Assembly: GCA_035345875.1 (NCBI GenBank)
Contig: DAORDH010000005.1
Location: 1 to 64,000, forward strand
Source: UBA2033 sp035345875
GTDB taxonomy: Bacteria; Spirochaetota; Leptospiria; Leptospirales; Leptospiraceae
Direction of reading: 5' to 3'
Length of the DNA stretch: 64,000 nucleotides
Made by a program: the position numbers and the translations under genes. The notes under the pieces are model-generated. The model had not been told where the DNA came from and made no database searches. It saw only the letters and a program-made list of their open reading frames with translations. How positions within the stretch are numbered: the first letter of the stretch is position 1; every line of letters begins with the position of its first letter. This document shows positions 1-7,300 of the stretch, in pieces.

Positions 1-50
1 ATTTTTAAAATGAACACTAACGTGAAAGGATCGATTTGGAATTCTTTTCC

Positions 51-205
51 TATACCAAACGTCAAAAAAAAATCCCATTTCAAAAATATAAAAGTGGGTT
101 TGGTCTAAACACTTCTTAGTGTTCCCGAACATCAGTATGTTCGGTATACCAAATGCTACTCAAATAAAGTCCTTGTGGGAAATTACTTTTGTCATTTGGT
201 ATATA
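51..205. repeat. Double-hairpin interspersed repeat, copy A
   Basis: Two adjacent inverted repeats are visible. The first has arms TATACCAAAC (51-60) and GTTTGGTCTA (98-107); the second has perfect 10-base arms TATACCAAAT (145-154) and ATTTGGTATA (194-203). The loop of the second hairpin (about 155-193) is almost identical to positions 6121-6158. It encodes no protein I can support. It looks like a MITE or REP-type element; which protein moves it, if any, is not visible. Confidence 0.7.
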
Positions 206-412
206 CTGTATCCTATATTGAAAAACCTTTTTGAGTATAGCAACTACTATAACAACACTATACGAACCACTATACCAAGCGATTTGTCTCATTGGCCTGC
301 GTGCTTTTTCTCGCAAGCCTTCCTCTCTCCATGCAATGTTTTTGTGTTTGATAAAGGATTCGGAAATTGAATCCCAAAAATAAGGAGCATTGTCGTTTGA
401 AGAATATATTAA

Positions 413-447
413 AAGATTACCACCGATAGACACGGATGAACACCGAT
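413..447. repeat. ACCACCGAT-type mini-repeat, partial copy
   Basis: Short direct iterations of ACCACCGATA / ACACGGATGA / ACACCGATAA. The same words occur at about 7117-7155, 19720-19735 and 24635-24730, so this is a fragment of a dispersed repeat family and not coding sequence. The remainder of 206-616 has no gene I can support. Confidence 0.6.
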
Positions 448-616
448 AACAGTAAGTTCAATAAAAGATTCAAATTTGGTCCATAGATTCTGAGAGGATA
501 AACGGGATTATATCCAAGCAATTTCAGAATTTCTTTCATTTCTTAAATAATAATCTATTCATGAAAAATTTATTTTTTACTTTGGCTAACTAAATTTGAA
601 TATTGGAGAAAAGTGT

Positions 617-847
617 ATGGACGAACATTCCTTAGAAATTTCAAAAGTGGTTTGGGAAAAAGTAGAATTAAAAAGAATCCCAACATTAGAAGAATTAGAA
701 TTAATGAAACAAAGGGATTATTTTGATTTGCCTGATGATCTTATCGATTGGAATGATTCTGAAATAACAGAAGAAGATTATTCTTATGGTAAGATTAAAA
801 TTATCATAAATGATAAATTGATTTTTGAAAAGAAAGGTCGACATTGA
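617..847 (+). CDS. Small acidic hypothetical protein
   Basis: A 76-residue protein starting MDEHSLEISK. The ATG at 617 was chosen because GGAGAA lies about 7 bases upstream; an in-frame TTG at 596 would add seven residues without a good ribosome binding site. It is rich in Glu and Asp, has no signal peptide or membrane segment, and matches no family I recognise. A short acidic protein of this size could be an antitoxin-like partner, but no toxin stands beside it: the next gene is a frameshifted ORF. It lies inside the accessory stretch bounded by the two hairpin repeats. Confidence 0.6.
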   Translation: MDEHSLEISKVVWEKVELKRIPTLEELELMKQRDYFDLPDDLIDWNDSEITEEDYSYGKIKIIINDKLIFEKKGRH

Positions 848-922
848 TTGCGAATTATTAGTGTTATCCGAACTAATTGCAAATAATTAGAAAGATAAGT
901 AAACAAGGAGAGAGTATTAAAA

Positions 923-1212
923 ATGAATAACTATTTATACAAATTTGAATTTATTTCTAGTGAATATGAAAATTGTTTCTACCAACAAGTAGCGGCAGAT
1001 AATGAGAACGATGCTATCATTGAAATTTTTCTTTTTTTAGAAATACTTCTATTCACAAAGCGAATCGTTTTATCGCACGAAGTCTTGGCTTGAATTGGAC
1101 TATTGAAAAGTTTTGGTCTGATATGAATAAAAAAATATTTTCCTCTGATGAAATGGAAGGTTATAATTTGCTTTCAGTGAAAGAAATTAGTTTTGATTTA
1201 GATAGGGTTTAA
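923..1212 (+). pseudogene. Small gene broken by a frameshift in a T-rich run
   Basis: An ATG at 923 preceded by AAGGAGAG opens a frame (MNNYLYKFEF...) that stops at 1094. After the T-rich run at about 1027-1037 another frame continues without interruption (…NTSIHKANRFIARSLG…, …MEGYNLLSVKEI…) to a stop at 1212, with the same kind of codon use. One base gained or lost in the homopolymer would restore a single product of about 96 residues. I do not recognise the family. It may be a real pseudogene, a phase-variable gene or a sequencing error. Confidence 0.55.
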
Positions 1213-1323
1213 TATTTAAATTACTTTAGTAAATACTATTTAATTCTGTTTTTTTGTTGCTAACCTTACCATATTTGATGTCATTGGTTTTGCTTTAAAG
1301 TAAATGATGGAAGATAATTTTAA

Positions 1324-1662
1324 ATGAAAAACTTAATTTTGGAAAATTACGATTCGTTGAAGGAATCAAATTATATTAGAAAGACTGAACCCAAAAGCAG
1401 GTATTGGGGTGATTTTTCTTATAATAAGATGGAAAAATTTAAAACTGCATCTAATGGTAATTTTAATTTAATAATCTATGGTGATGCAAATAAATTAGAT
1501 GATTATTATATTATTCCATATAGCAAACTTAAAGATAAACTAATCGAAAAATCTTTTTCTAGAGACAGAGATGTTGCAACACGTAAACGATGGATATTTA
1601 CTATCGATAATCATAATTTAAAAATATCTAATGATGAAGGGACGGTTGATATTAAAGAATAA
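1324..1662 (+). CDS. Hypothetical protein upstream of R-M genes
   Basis: A 112-residue protein (MKNLILENYD...) with GGAAG about 10 bases before the ATG. It has alternating hydrophobic and charged stretches (NLIIYGD, YYIIPYSKL, RWIFTI) suggesting a small alpha/beta or beta-rich domain, with no signal peptide. Its end is 52 bases before the DNA methyltransferase gene and in the same direction, so it is probably co-transcribed with the restriction-modification pair and may be a third component such as a nuclease or specificity accessory. That role is inferred from position only; I do not recognise the family. Confidence 0.6.
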   Translation: MKNLILENYDSLKESNYIRKTEPKSRYWGDFSYNKMEKFKTASNGNFNLIIYGDANKLDDYYIIPYSKLKDKLIEKSFSRDRDVATRKRWIFTIDNHNLKISNDEGTVDIKE

Positions 1663-1714
1663 AGAAAGATTATTATGTTGATATAAAAACAATAAATCTA
1701 AGGATGTAAAATCT

Positions 1715-2497
1715 ATGGAAAAAAGTCTCTACTTCGAGTTTGACAATATAAAAATATATAATCACAACATTATAGAATCATCATTTGAAGATAAATCAGT
1801 AGACTTGATAGTCACATCGCCTCCTTACAATGTAGATATTCAATATAGCTCAAATGATGACAAATTAGTATACGAAGATTATTTAAAATTTACTGAGCAG
1901 TGGTTACAAAAATCTTTCGATATGCTAAAAGATGATGGTAGAATGTGCTTAAATATACCTTTAGATAAGAATAAAGGTGGTCAGCAAAGTGTAGGAGCAG
2001 ACATTACTACTATTTGCAAAAAAATAGGTTTTCAATATCATTCAACCGTAATTTGGAATGAAGGAAATATATCAAGAAGAACAGCATGGGGTTCATGGCT
2101 TTCTGCATCTGCCCCGTATGTAATTGCTCCCGTTGAATTAATTCTAATACTCTATAAAGAAAAATGGAAAAAAACTAGTGGAAGTTTGGTTTCAGATGTA
2201 ACAAAAGAAGAATTTATGAATTGGACAAACGGATTGTGGACTTTCAATGGAGAAAGTAAAAAAAGAATCGGACATCCGGCTCCTTTTCCAATAGAACTTC
2301 CTAGAAGGTGCATTAAGCTATTTAGTTTTGTTGGTGATACAATTTTCGATCCATTCATGGGAAGTGGAACTACTCTTTTAACGGCATTGCAAAACAATCG
2401 AAAAGCAATTGGAACTGATATAGATAAAGATTATTGCGAATTAGCTAAAAAAAGAATCCTACAAGAATCGGATAAGGTTTTATTTAAACATGCGTGA
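1715..2497 (+). CDS. Site-specific DNA methyltransferase (beta class)
   Basis: This 260-residue enzyme transfers a methyl group from S-adenosylmethionine to an exocyclic amine in DNA. The catalytic motif TSPPYN lies near residue 34 and the AdoMet-binding motif FDPFMGSGTT near residue 212, so motif IV precedes motif I, the order of beta-class amino-methyltransferases. The S-P-P-Y form is common among N4-cytosine enzymes but does not exclude N6-adenine. Its 3' end overlaps the following HNH nuclease gene by 8 bases, which couples methylase and nuclease translation. The recognition sequence cannot be read from the protein. Confidence 0.9.
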   Translation: MEKSLYFEFDNIKIYNHNIIESSFEDKSVDLIVTSPPYNVDIQYSSNDDKLVYEDYLKFTEQWLQKSFDMLKDDGRMCLNIPLDKNKGGQQSVGADITTICKKIGFQYHSTVIWNEGNISRRTAWGSWLSASAPYVIAPVELILILYKEKWKKTSGSLVSDVTKEEFMNWTNGLWTFNGESKKRIGHPAPFPIELPRRCIKLFSFVGDTIFDPFMGSGTTLLTALQNNRKAIGTDIDKDYCELAKKRILQESDKVLFKHA

Positions 2498-3074
2498 AAA
2501 TTTATCTCAAAAAGAATTAATCAAAGAATTTTTTATTAAGAATCCAATGAGAGACATTAAGCATCCAGAAGTGGTAGATTGGGTTGTTAAGGAATGGAAA
2601 AAAAGAACAGGTGAAGTATTTAGAGACCCTGACAGAGGAATACGGTCACTCGCTCAAAGCGGATTTTTAATTAAAGTGGCTAAAGGTATATACAGATATG
2701 ATCCAAATTTTGTATATGAAAGAGAACTGGAAGACTTTACTCCTGCACAAAAAAAAGAGATTCTAGATAGAGACGGTTATAAATGCGTAATATGTGGTAA
2801 AGGTAAAAACGATGGAGTTGAATTACACGTTGATCATATAAAACCAAAAGATTTTGGCGGAGAAGCAAAGATAGAAAACGGTCAGACACTTTGTGCTCAA
2901 CATAATTTTATGAAAAAAAATTATAAACAAACCGAAACAGGGAAGAAAATGTTTATAAGACTTTACGAACTTGCGAAGAAGGAAAAAAATAAAGAACTTA
3001 TTAAATTTTGCACAGAAATATTGACAGTTTTTGAAAAAAATAATATTAACGGTCATATTGAATGGAAGAAGTAA
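2490..3074 (+). CDS. HNH restriction endonuclease
   Basis: A 194-residue protein. The C-terminal half carries an HNH nuclease: a C-V-I-C pair near residue 99, then HVDHIKPKDFGG, then IENGQTLCAQHN, supplying the metal-binding and catalytic His/Asn residues plus Cys residues for a structural zinc. The N-terminal 75 residues (KEFFIKNP..., RSLAQSGFLIKVAKGIYRY) look like a winged helix that could read DNA. The gene overlaps the methyltransferase by 8 bases, so the two are read as a compact type II restriction-modification system. The cleavage site is unknown. The break point of the damaged DUF2357 gene lies just 28 bases downstream. Confidence 0.85.
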   Translation: MRENLSQKELIKEFFIKNPMRDIKHPEVVDWVVKEWKKRTGEVFRDPDRGIRSLAQSGFLIKVAKGIYRYDPNFVYERELEDFTPAQKKEILDRDGYKCVICGKGKNDGVELHVDHIKPKDFGGEAKIENGQTLCAQHNFMKKNYKQTETGKKMFIRLYELAKKEKNKELIKFCTEILTVFEKNNINGHIEWKK

Positions 3075-3101
3075 TAAAATTTTATATATGTTACACATTA
3101 A

Positions 3102-3503
3102 AATAATCTATTTCAAGTAAAAGAAAATATTCGATATAAATGGAGATTATTTTTAAAAAACAGAAACTATAAATCAGTCTCAATTGAATCGAGTTTACAA
3201 AATCTTAATAAAAACAATTACGAAGTCAATCGATTCAATGACAGTGTAAATGGTAGTTTTCAAATCATTAATTTCATTGGAACAGCGCATATCAAAATCG
3301 ACGAGAATATAATTTCATTTGATATTGTTCCGGTAAAGTTTCAATTCACAGAATACAAACAATTAACGGAAGAAATTGCAGACTTTTGTGAACAATTACT
3401 CTTAGAATGGACAAGTCCAACAAGTCATAAGTTTATCGTCAATCCAGAAGAAGAAAAGAAAGTTATACTAGAACAATTTCTTTTTCTAAGAAGTCGTTTA
3501 TCA
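3102..3503 (+). pseudogene. 5' part of the DUF2357 gene, without a start codon
   Basis: This stretch is in frame with the ORF starting at 3504 and contains no stop, giving about 134 further codons such as NFIGTAHIKI, FDIVPVKFQF and IADFCEQLLLEW. It reads like the N-terminal part of the DUF2357 domain. No ATG, GTG or TTG occurs in this frame between 3102 and 3503, and the codon before 3102 is TAA. The gene has therefore lost its 5' end by deletion or frameshift directly behind the HNH gene, or starts at a rare codon. Confidence 0.6.
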
Positions 3504-5234
3504 ATGGAGAACTTGGATTATTTAAAAGAAATGATTTTAAGAAATCCACATAGAACTTTAGAAAGTGAGTGGGGATACCGTGATTCATCCTTGGGTGCAA
3601 GCCCAGAATTTTTTTCTGATCCAATTCGATACGGAAAAGATTGGTATCGAGTGACCAATCAAAATACAACAACGATTTCAGGATATTTGCCTGAAAAAAT
3701 TTTATCGCAAAGAAAATACGATAGTTTCGATACTCCACCGAATCGATTTTTGAAATTTGCTTTGGAGTATTTTTTAAACATTTGTAATTTTATCGAAGAT
3801 AAGAAACCGTCTCTCAGTTCTGTGAAAGAAGCAAAGATAATCAAAGAAGGAATAGAACAAATATTATCCGCTCAGATGTTTTTAGATGTAGGAATTTTAG
3901 ATTATATTCCATTTAACAATCAGACTTTACTTAAACGAGAAGGTTATCGCCAGATTTTAGAAATATACAATCTAGTAGAGAACGCACTGTCTTTATCTTG
4001 GGATGGAAACCGAGAAGCGTTCGATGGGAATAATCGAGGAATCGATGTTCTTTATGAATATTGGGTATATATTAAAATCTTTGAAATTTTAAAAAAATCA
4101 AATTTAGAATATTGGAGCCATGAAAAGAAAGAAAACCAATTTATTCAAATTGGAAAAGATCAAATGAGTATCTATTTAAAAGAAGGAAAAGAAACGATTT
4201 CCATTTTTATAGATAGAATTAGAAAATTAAGAATTCACTTTTACTATAATAGAACTTTTACAAAACCTGCGGATAAAAGTAATTCATTAGAAGGTTCCTA
4301 TTCTAGAACCTTTAGACCAGATTATTCTATAGTGATTATGCCTTTGGTCGAAAATTTAGATTCTCGTGCTATTGAAGAAGAAGCTATAAAAAATGGAACT
4401 ATCGCCTACTTACACTTTGACGCTAAATATAGACTAGATCGATTAGAAGAATTATTTAGCAAAGAAGAGACAAATCCAGAAGCAATATTAGAAGAAAAAA
4501 GATTCGAAAAATCAATTATTTATAAGAATGGCGATTTATATAAGATGCACGCATACAATGAAGCAATTCGCAAGAGCATTGGAAGTTATATCATTTATCC
4601 AGGAGACACAAAGTATGAATATAAGAAATACTATGAAATCCTTCCTGGTGTTGGAGCATTTCCAATGTCGCCCAAGAAAAGTGATGAGGAGATAAGGGCA
4701 TTTTTACAAGATATATTCGATCACCAAGCGAGTCGTTTTACTCAGTCCTATCGTATATCATATTTCACGCACGACACTTTAAAAAATTACATAGGAGATG
4801 TTTTAAAGCACTCTTACACACAATATCCGGATAAAGAAAGTTTGCCGCCGGAGGATATTTATACTCTCGTTGGATATATTCGAAAGGAAGAAATTGAGTT
4901 TGTAAAACAGAACCAAGTTTTTTTCTTTCATGCAATTCGGGACGATAAAGTGATTCAACAAGACAAAGACCTTTTCAAATGCTCGTTCTTTGTAGGCTTT
5001 GCGAATGTAAGGGAAGTATTACCTTGGTATGCAAAAATCAAATCTATTTCTCTTAAAAAGCGAGAGGAAATTCTTCCATTTAGAAATCCAAATACGACAC
5101 CTACTCAAGGGGTAAGTCATTATTATCTGGTCGAGTTAGAAACTCCAATGGATATGTCTCCGATCAAAGCAATTGATGATTTAGAAATTGGCAAACCAAT
5201 TGTGAAAAAATGGAATGAAATATTACAAATTTAA
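3504..5234 (+). CDS. DUF2357 / PD-(D/E)XK nuclease, McrBC type, 5'-damaged
   Basis: The ATG at 3504 gives 576 residues, but reading continues in frame upstream to 3102, so this ATG sits inside the original gene. The protein resembles DUF2357-type nucleases that work with an McrB-like AAA+ motor to cut modified or foreign DNA. The nuclease core is visible as RPDYSIV near residue 271 and HFDAKYRLD near residue 305, giving the D...DxK arrangement of PD-(D/E)XK folds. No McrB-like ATPase gene is present in the window, which is unusual. It may be an inactive relic or a stand-alone effector. The family call rests on motif recognition only. Confidence 0.75.
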   Translation: MENLDYLKEMILRNPHRTLESEWGYRDSSLGASPEFFSDPIRYGKDWYRVTNQNTTTISGYLPEKILSQRKYDSFDTPPNRFLKFALEYFLNICNFIEDKKPSLSSVKEAKIIKEGIEQILSAQMFLDVGILDYIPFNNQTLLKREGYRQILEIYNLVENALSLSWDGNREAFDGNNRGIDVLYEYWVYIKIFEILKKSNLEYWSHEKKENQFIQIGKDQMSIYLKEGKETISIFIDRIRKLRIHFYYNRTFTKPADKSNSLEGSYSRTFRPDYSIVIMPLVENLDSRAIEEEAIKNGTIAYLHFDAKYRLDRLEELFSKEETNPEAILEEKRFEKSIIYKNGDLYKMHAYNEAIRKSIGSYIIYPGDTKYEYKKYYEILPGVGAFPMSPKKSDEEIRAFLQDIFDHQASRFTQSYRISYFTHDTLKNYIGDVLKHSYTQYPDKESLPPEDIYTLVGYIRKEEIEFVKQNQVFFFHAIRDDKVIQQDKDLFKCSFFVGFANVREVLPWYAKIKSISLKKREEILPFRNPNTTPTQGVSHYYLVELETPMDMSPIKAIDDLEIGKPIVKKWNEILQI

Positions 5235-5252
5235 TTGTGAGGAATTAATAAA

Positions 5253-5462
5253 ATGATGAAAACTGAAATACTTGATTCAAATAGAATTATATACCAATTA
5301 CGTGTAAATGACATTGCTTCGGTGATTAAAGAAGATGAGATGGATTTGGAATTAACTGAAGATTTAGTGTTACATTTGGAAAAGAGAATGAGTAATTATT
5401 TAGATTGGAGTGAAGCCATTCGCTTTGCTTTAGCGGATTATCAAAATAAAGAGGAATTATGA
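5253..5462 (+). CDS. Small hypothetical protein, first of an overlapping pair
   Basis: A 69-residue protein (MMKTEILDSN...) with GTGAGGAA before its ATG. The C-terminal half (VLHLEKRMSNYLDWSEAI) is helical and amphipathic. Its stop overlaps the start of the next gene in an ATGA junction, and it begins only 18 bases after the DUF2357 gene. Pairs of this size and spacing are often toxin-antitoxin modules, but neither protein matches a family I can name. Confidence 0.6.
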   Translation: MMKTEILDSNRIIYQLRVNDIASVIKEDEMDLELTEDLVLHLEKRMSNYLDWSEAIRFALADYQNKEEL

Positions 5463-5716
5463 AATATCTATTATTTGTAAATTTTGAAAACAACTTAAAA
5501 CACAATTCTGTATTTGAAACGATAGAGGAAGTCATAGAAAGTGCAAAGCATATAATCAAGGATGAAGAATTAAATGAGGAATTAGAAAAATTTCCTGAGA
5601 CAAAAGATTTAATTAACCATTTAAATACCAATGATGATTTTTTATTTACACTTTCAAATGGGACTTGGTTTCCTATTCAATCTTACCCTGTTTTTTCTAG
5701 ACACTTTCAACTTTAA
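5459..5716 (+). CDS. Small hypothetical protein, second of an overlapping pair
   Basis: An 85-residue acidic protein (MKYLLFVNFE...). It begins inside the stop codon of the preceding gene, so translation is probably coupled. It has a short beta-like start followed by helices rich in Glu and Lys (VIESAKHIIKDEELNEELEK), with no signal peptide or membrane segment. A CACGAAG-type repeat begins 13 bases after its stop. Function unknown; a toxin-antitoxin role is possible from layout alone. Confidence 0.6.
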   Translation: MKYLLFVNFENNLKHNSVFETIEEVIESAKHIIKDEELNEELEKFPETKDLINHLNTNDDFLFTLSNGTWFPIQSYPVFSRHFQL

Positions 5717-5729
5717 AATACTTTCTCCC

Positions 5730-5757
5730 TTCGTGTGCTTCGTGCTCTTCGTGGTTG
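5730..5757. repeat. CACGAAG-type mini-repeat
   Basis: Three near-copies of TTCGTG separated by five or six bases (ttcgtgtgc, ttcgtgctc, ttcgtggtt). A related block stands at about 55510-55590. This iterated word is widespread between genes in several bacterial groups. It has no coding role here. Confidence 0.6.
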
Positions 5758-5827
5758 AATCTCTTTTCAAAAAATAGTAACTTAAAAATAACTAACCCCT
5801 GCGGCTAATATATTTCAAGGGTAAGAA

Positions 5828-6022
5828 CTATGAATCCGAATTTTTCTCATCACATTCAATACAAACAAAATCACCCCAGATATATTTTCTATTCATTGAA
5901 CGACGTGTGGAAATATCATTCAAATCGGGAATTCGATTTACAAATTTACCGGAACCAAAGGCAACAGAATCACCGCATTGATTGCATCGTTCTCGATCTT
6001 TTTCTTTTTTGGTATTTTTCAT
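5828..6022 (-). CDS. Small zinc-ribbon protein
   Basis: A 64-residue protein with two C-x-x-C pairs, CNQCGD near residue 15 and CIECDE near residue 55, separated by about 40 residues, as in a zinc ribbon. A good ribosome binding site (AGAGGA) precedes the ATG on the minus strand. Length and layout fit a small stand-alone zinc-finger protein that binds nucleic acid or protein; its target is not visible. The open frame on the plus strand at 5830-6024 is its antisense shadow. The second hairpin repeat begins about 30 bases beyond its start. Confidence 0.7.
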   Translation of the reverse strand: MKNTKKEKDRERCNQCGDSVAFGSGKFVNRIPDLNDISTRRSMNRKYIWGDFVCIECDEKNSDS

Positions 6023-6053
6023 AGGTATCCTCTTTGGAAATTCATAATTTTCT

Positions 6054-6170
6054 TATACCGAGCGTCAAAATTAATTTCCCATTTTTCAATCACAAATTGA
6101 TGTTTGGTCTATACCAAATTCTATTTAAATAAAGTCCTTGTGGGAAATTACTTTTGTCATTTGGTATATG
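6054..6170. repeat. Double-hairpin interspersed repeat, copy B
   Basis: Starts TATACCGAGCGTCAAAA (6054-6070), matching 51-67 with two changes. Continues through GTTTGGTCTATACCAAAT (6102-6119) to ATTTGGTATA (6159-6168). The segment AATAAAGTCCTTGTGGGAAA is identical to the one in copy A. The two copies lie in the same orientation about 6.0 kb apart, around the restriction-modification region. Confidence 0.75.
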
Positions 6171-6235
6171 AGATTTGAATCTAAGATTAATTATAAAGGG
6201 AGTAAGGACAAAGTAGGAGAGTGTGTTATTTAATT

Positions 6236-6412
6236 TTATAAAAATAAAAAAATTTCATATAACTTTTGCCATAAGGGTTTAAATGGTTTTTTTTGAGAAA
6301 ATTGATTTAAAACTTTTTCTCTAAAAAACTTTGATTCTAATGGAGTCATTTCTTCGATTCTATTACCAGTTACCCTTAACGCTTCATCAATGTAATTTTT
6401 TAAGGAATTCAT
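6236..6412 (-). CDS. Small hypothetical protein
   Basis: An open frame of 58 codons on the minus strand (MNSLKNYIDE..., then TGNRIEEMTPLESKFFREKV). Its ATG overlaps the stop of an upstream minus-strand frame by one base (TAATG), a common operon junction. The composition looks like real protein, basic and helical in the second half. No family recognised. It could be the last surviving gene of a decayed operon next to the repeat copy B. Confidence 0.45.
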   Translation of the reverse strand: MNSLKNYIDEALRVTGNRIEEMTPLESKFFREKVLNQFSQKKPFKPLWQKLYEIFLFL

Positions 6413-6560
6413 TATCGTTTATCTCGAAAATAAGGAACGCAATCTAAAAATATATGTCCTTTAATTCTCTCATCTCTTTTACCACTTGATTCATAGTATG
6501 CAATAAAAACGGAAATTAGTTTTATTTCAAGAAAATATTGGTGATTTGAAATGCAAAAAA
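6412..6560 (-). pseudogene. 3' remnant of a minus-strand gene
   Basis: The minus strand reads LISVFIAYYE then SSGKRDERIKGHIFLDC then VPYFRDKR before a stop at 6412-6414. This has the alternating pattern of a real beta-rich C-terminus, unlike the low-complexity translation further upstream, which is antisense to the DinB gene. I read it as the tail of a gene whose 5' part has been lost. The upstream limit is approximate. Confidence 0.35.
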
Positions 6561-6629
6561 AGAAAATGCAAATAAATTGAGATTTATTTGTATTGGTTTG
6601 AGAATTATAAAAAGCAATGGAGGGGAAAA

Positions 6630-7145
6630 ATGAAATTAACCGTTGAGGATGGATTTCCTTATTATATAGAATTAGTAGGGGAGAAGAATTGGAAAGAAAT
6701 TTACAAAGCAAAAGAAAGTATAAATCTATTTGAGAAAATAGACGAAGAAAAAGCAAACTATAGATTTGAAAGTGGGAAATGGAGTATTAAACAAATTGTA
6801 GGTCACTTGACAGATCATGAGAGAATTATGACTTACCGGATACTGCGCTTTAGCCGCAAGGACGAAACACTACTTCCTGGATATGACCAAGAGACTTTCA
6901 TTCAAAATAGTAATTTTGAAAAAATCCCATTTGCGGTTGTATTAGAGGATTTTAAAAACGTAAGAAATGCATCGATTAGTTTTATCAATACTCTTTCAGA
7001 GGATCAGTATAAACTAAAAGGAAAAGCGTGGAAGTATGAATTGACCATAGAGGAGTTTTTGAAAGCAACTATCGGTCATGAAATGCATCATTTGAATGTG
7101 TTGAAAGAAAAATATTTAAGGATTACCACGGATGCACACCGATGA
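6630..7145 (+). CDS. DinB-family protein
   Basis: A 171-residue DinB/YfiT-like four-helix-bundle protein, a family of metal-dependent enzymes acting on small thiols or of unknown substrate. Visible metal-ligand candidates are His in GHLTDHER near residue 57 and the pair in GHEMHHLNV near residue 151. The ATG at 6630 is chosen because GGAGGGG precedes it by four bases; a TTG at 6588 lacks this. The last residues (RITTDAHR) are encoded by the start of an ACCACGGAT-type repeat, so the repeat has supplied the stop codon and replaced the original C-terminus. Confidence 0.8.
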   Translation: MKLTVEDGFPYYIELVGEKNWKEIYKAKESINLFEKIDEEKANYRFESGKWSIKQIVGHLTDHERIMTYRILRFSRKDETLLPGYDQETFIQNSNFEKIPFAVVLEDFKNVRNASISFINTLSEDQYKLKGKAWKYELTIEEFLKATIGHEMHHLNVLKEKYLRITTDAHR

Positions 7146-7230
7146 ACACAGATGGATAATTATTATTTTCGAGTCTTTTATGAAAGGTTGCGATTGGATT
7201 CAAGTGAATTCGATATAAGAATTATTTTAA
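7117..7230. repeat. ACCACCGAT-type repeat, copy overlapping the dinB end
   Basis: Begins with ACCACGGATGCACACCGATG (7125-7144) and ends near AAGTGAATTCGATATAAG (about 7202-7219), a word shared with the ends of the elements at 19681 and 24609. The 155 bases from 7146 to 7300 hold no gene. Confidence 0.5.
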
Positions 7231-7300
7231 CACAGTATGACTTTAAATTTCCAGTGGTAAGATAATTTATAAATATTTTATTGCATAGAACTGACATCGA

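Noticed and set aside
116..433. Minus-strand open frame of 105 codons
   Set aside because: It runs through both hairpin arms of repeat copy A and the ACCGAT repeat; no ribosome site. Most of it is repeat sequence read through.
5830..6024. Plus-strand open frame of 64 codons
   Set aside because: Antisense to the zinc-ribbon gene, which has paired Cys motifs and a ribosome binding site.
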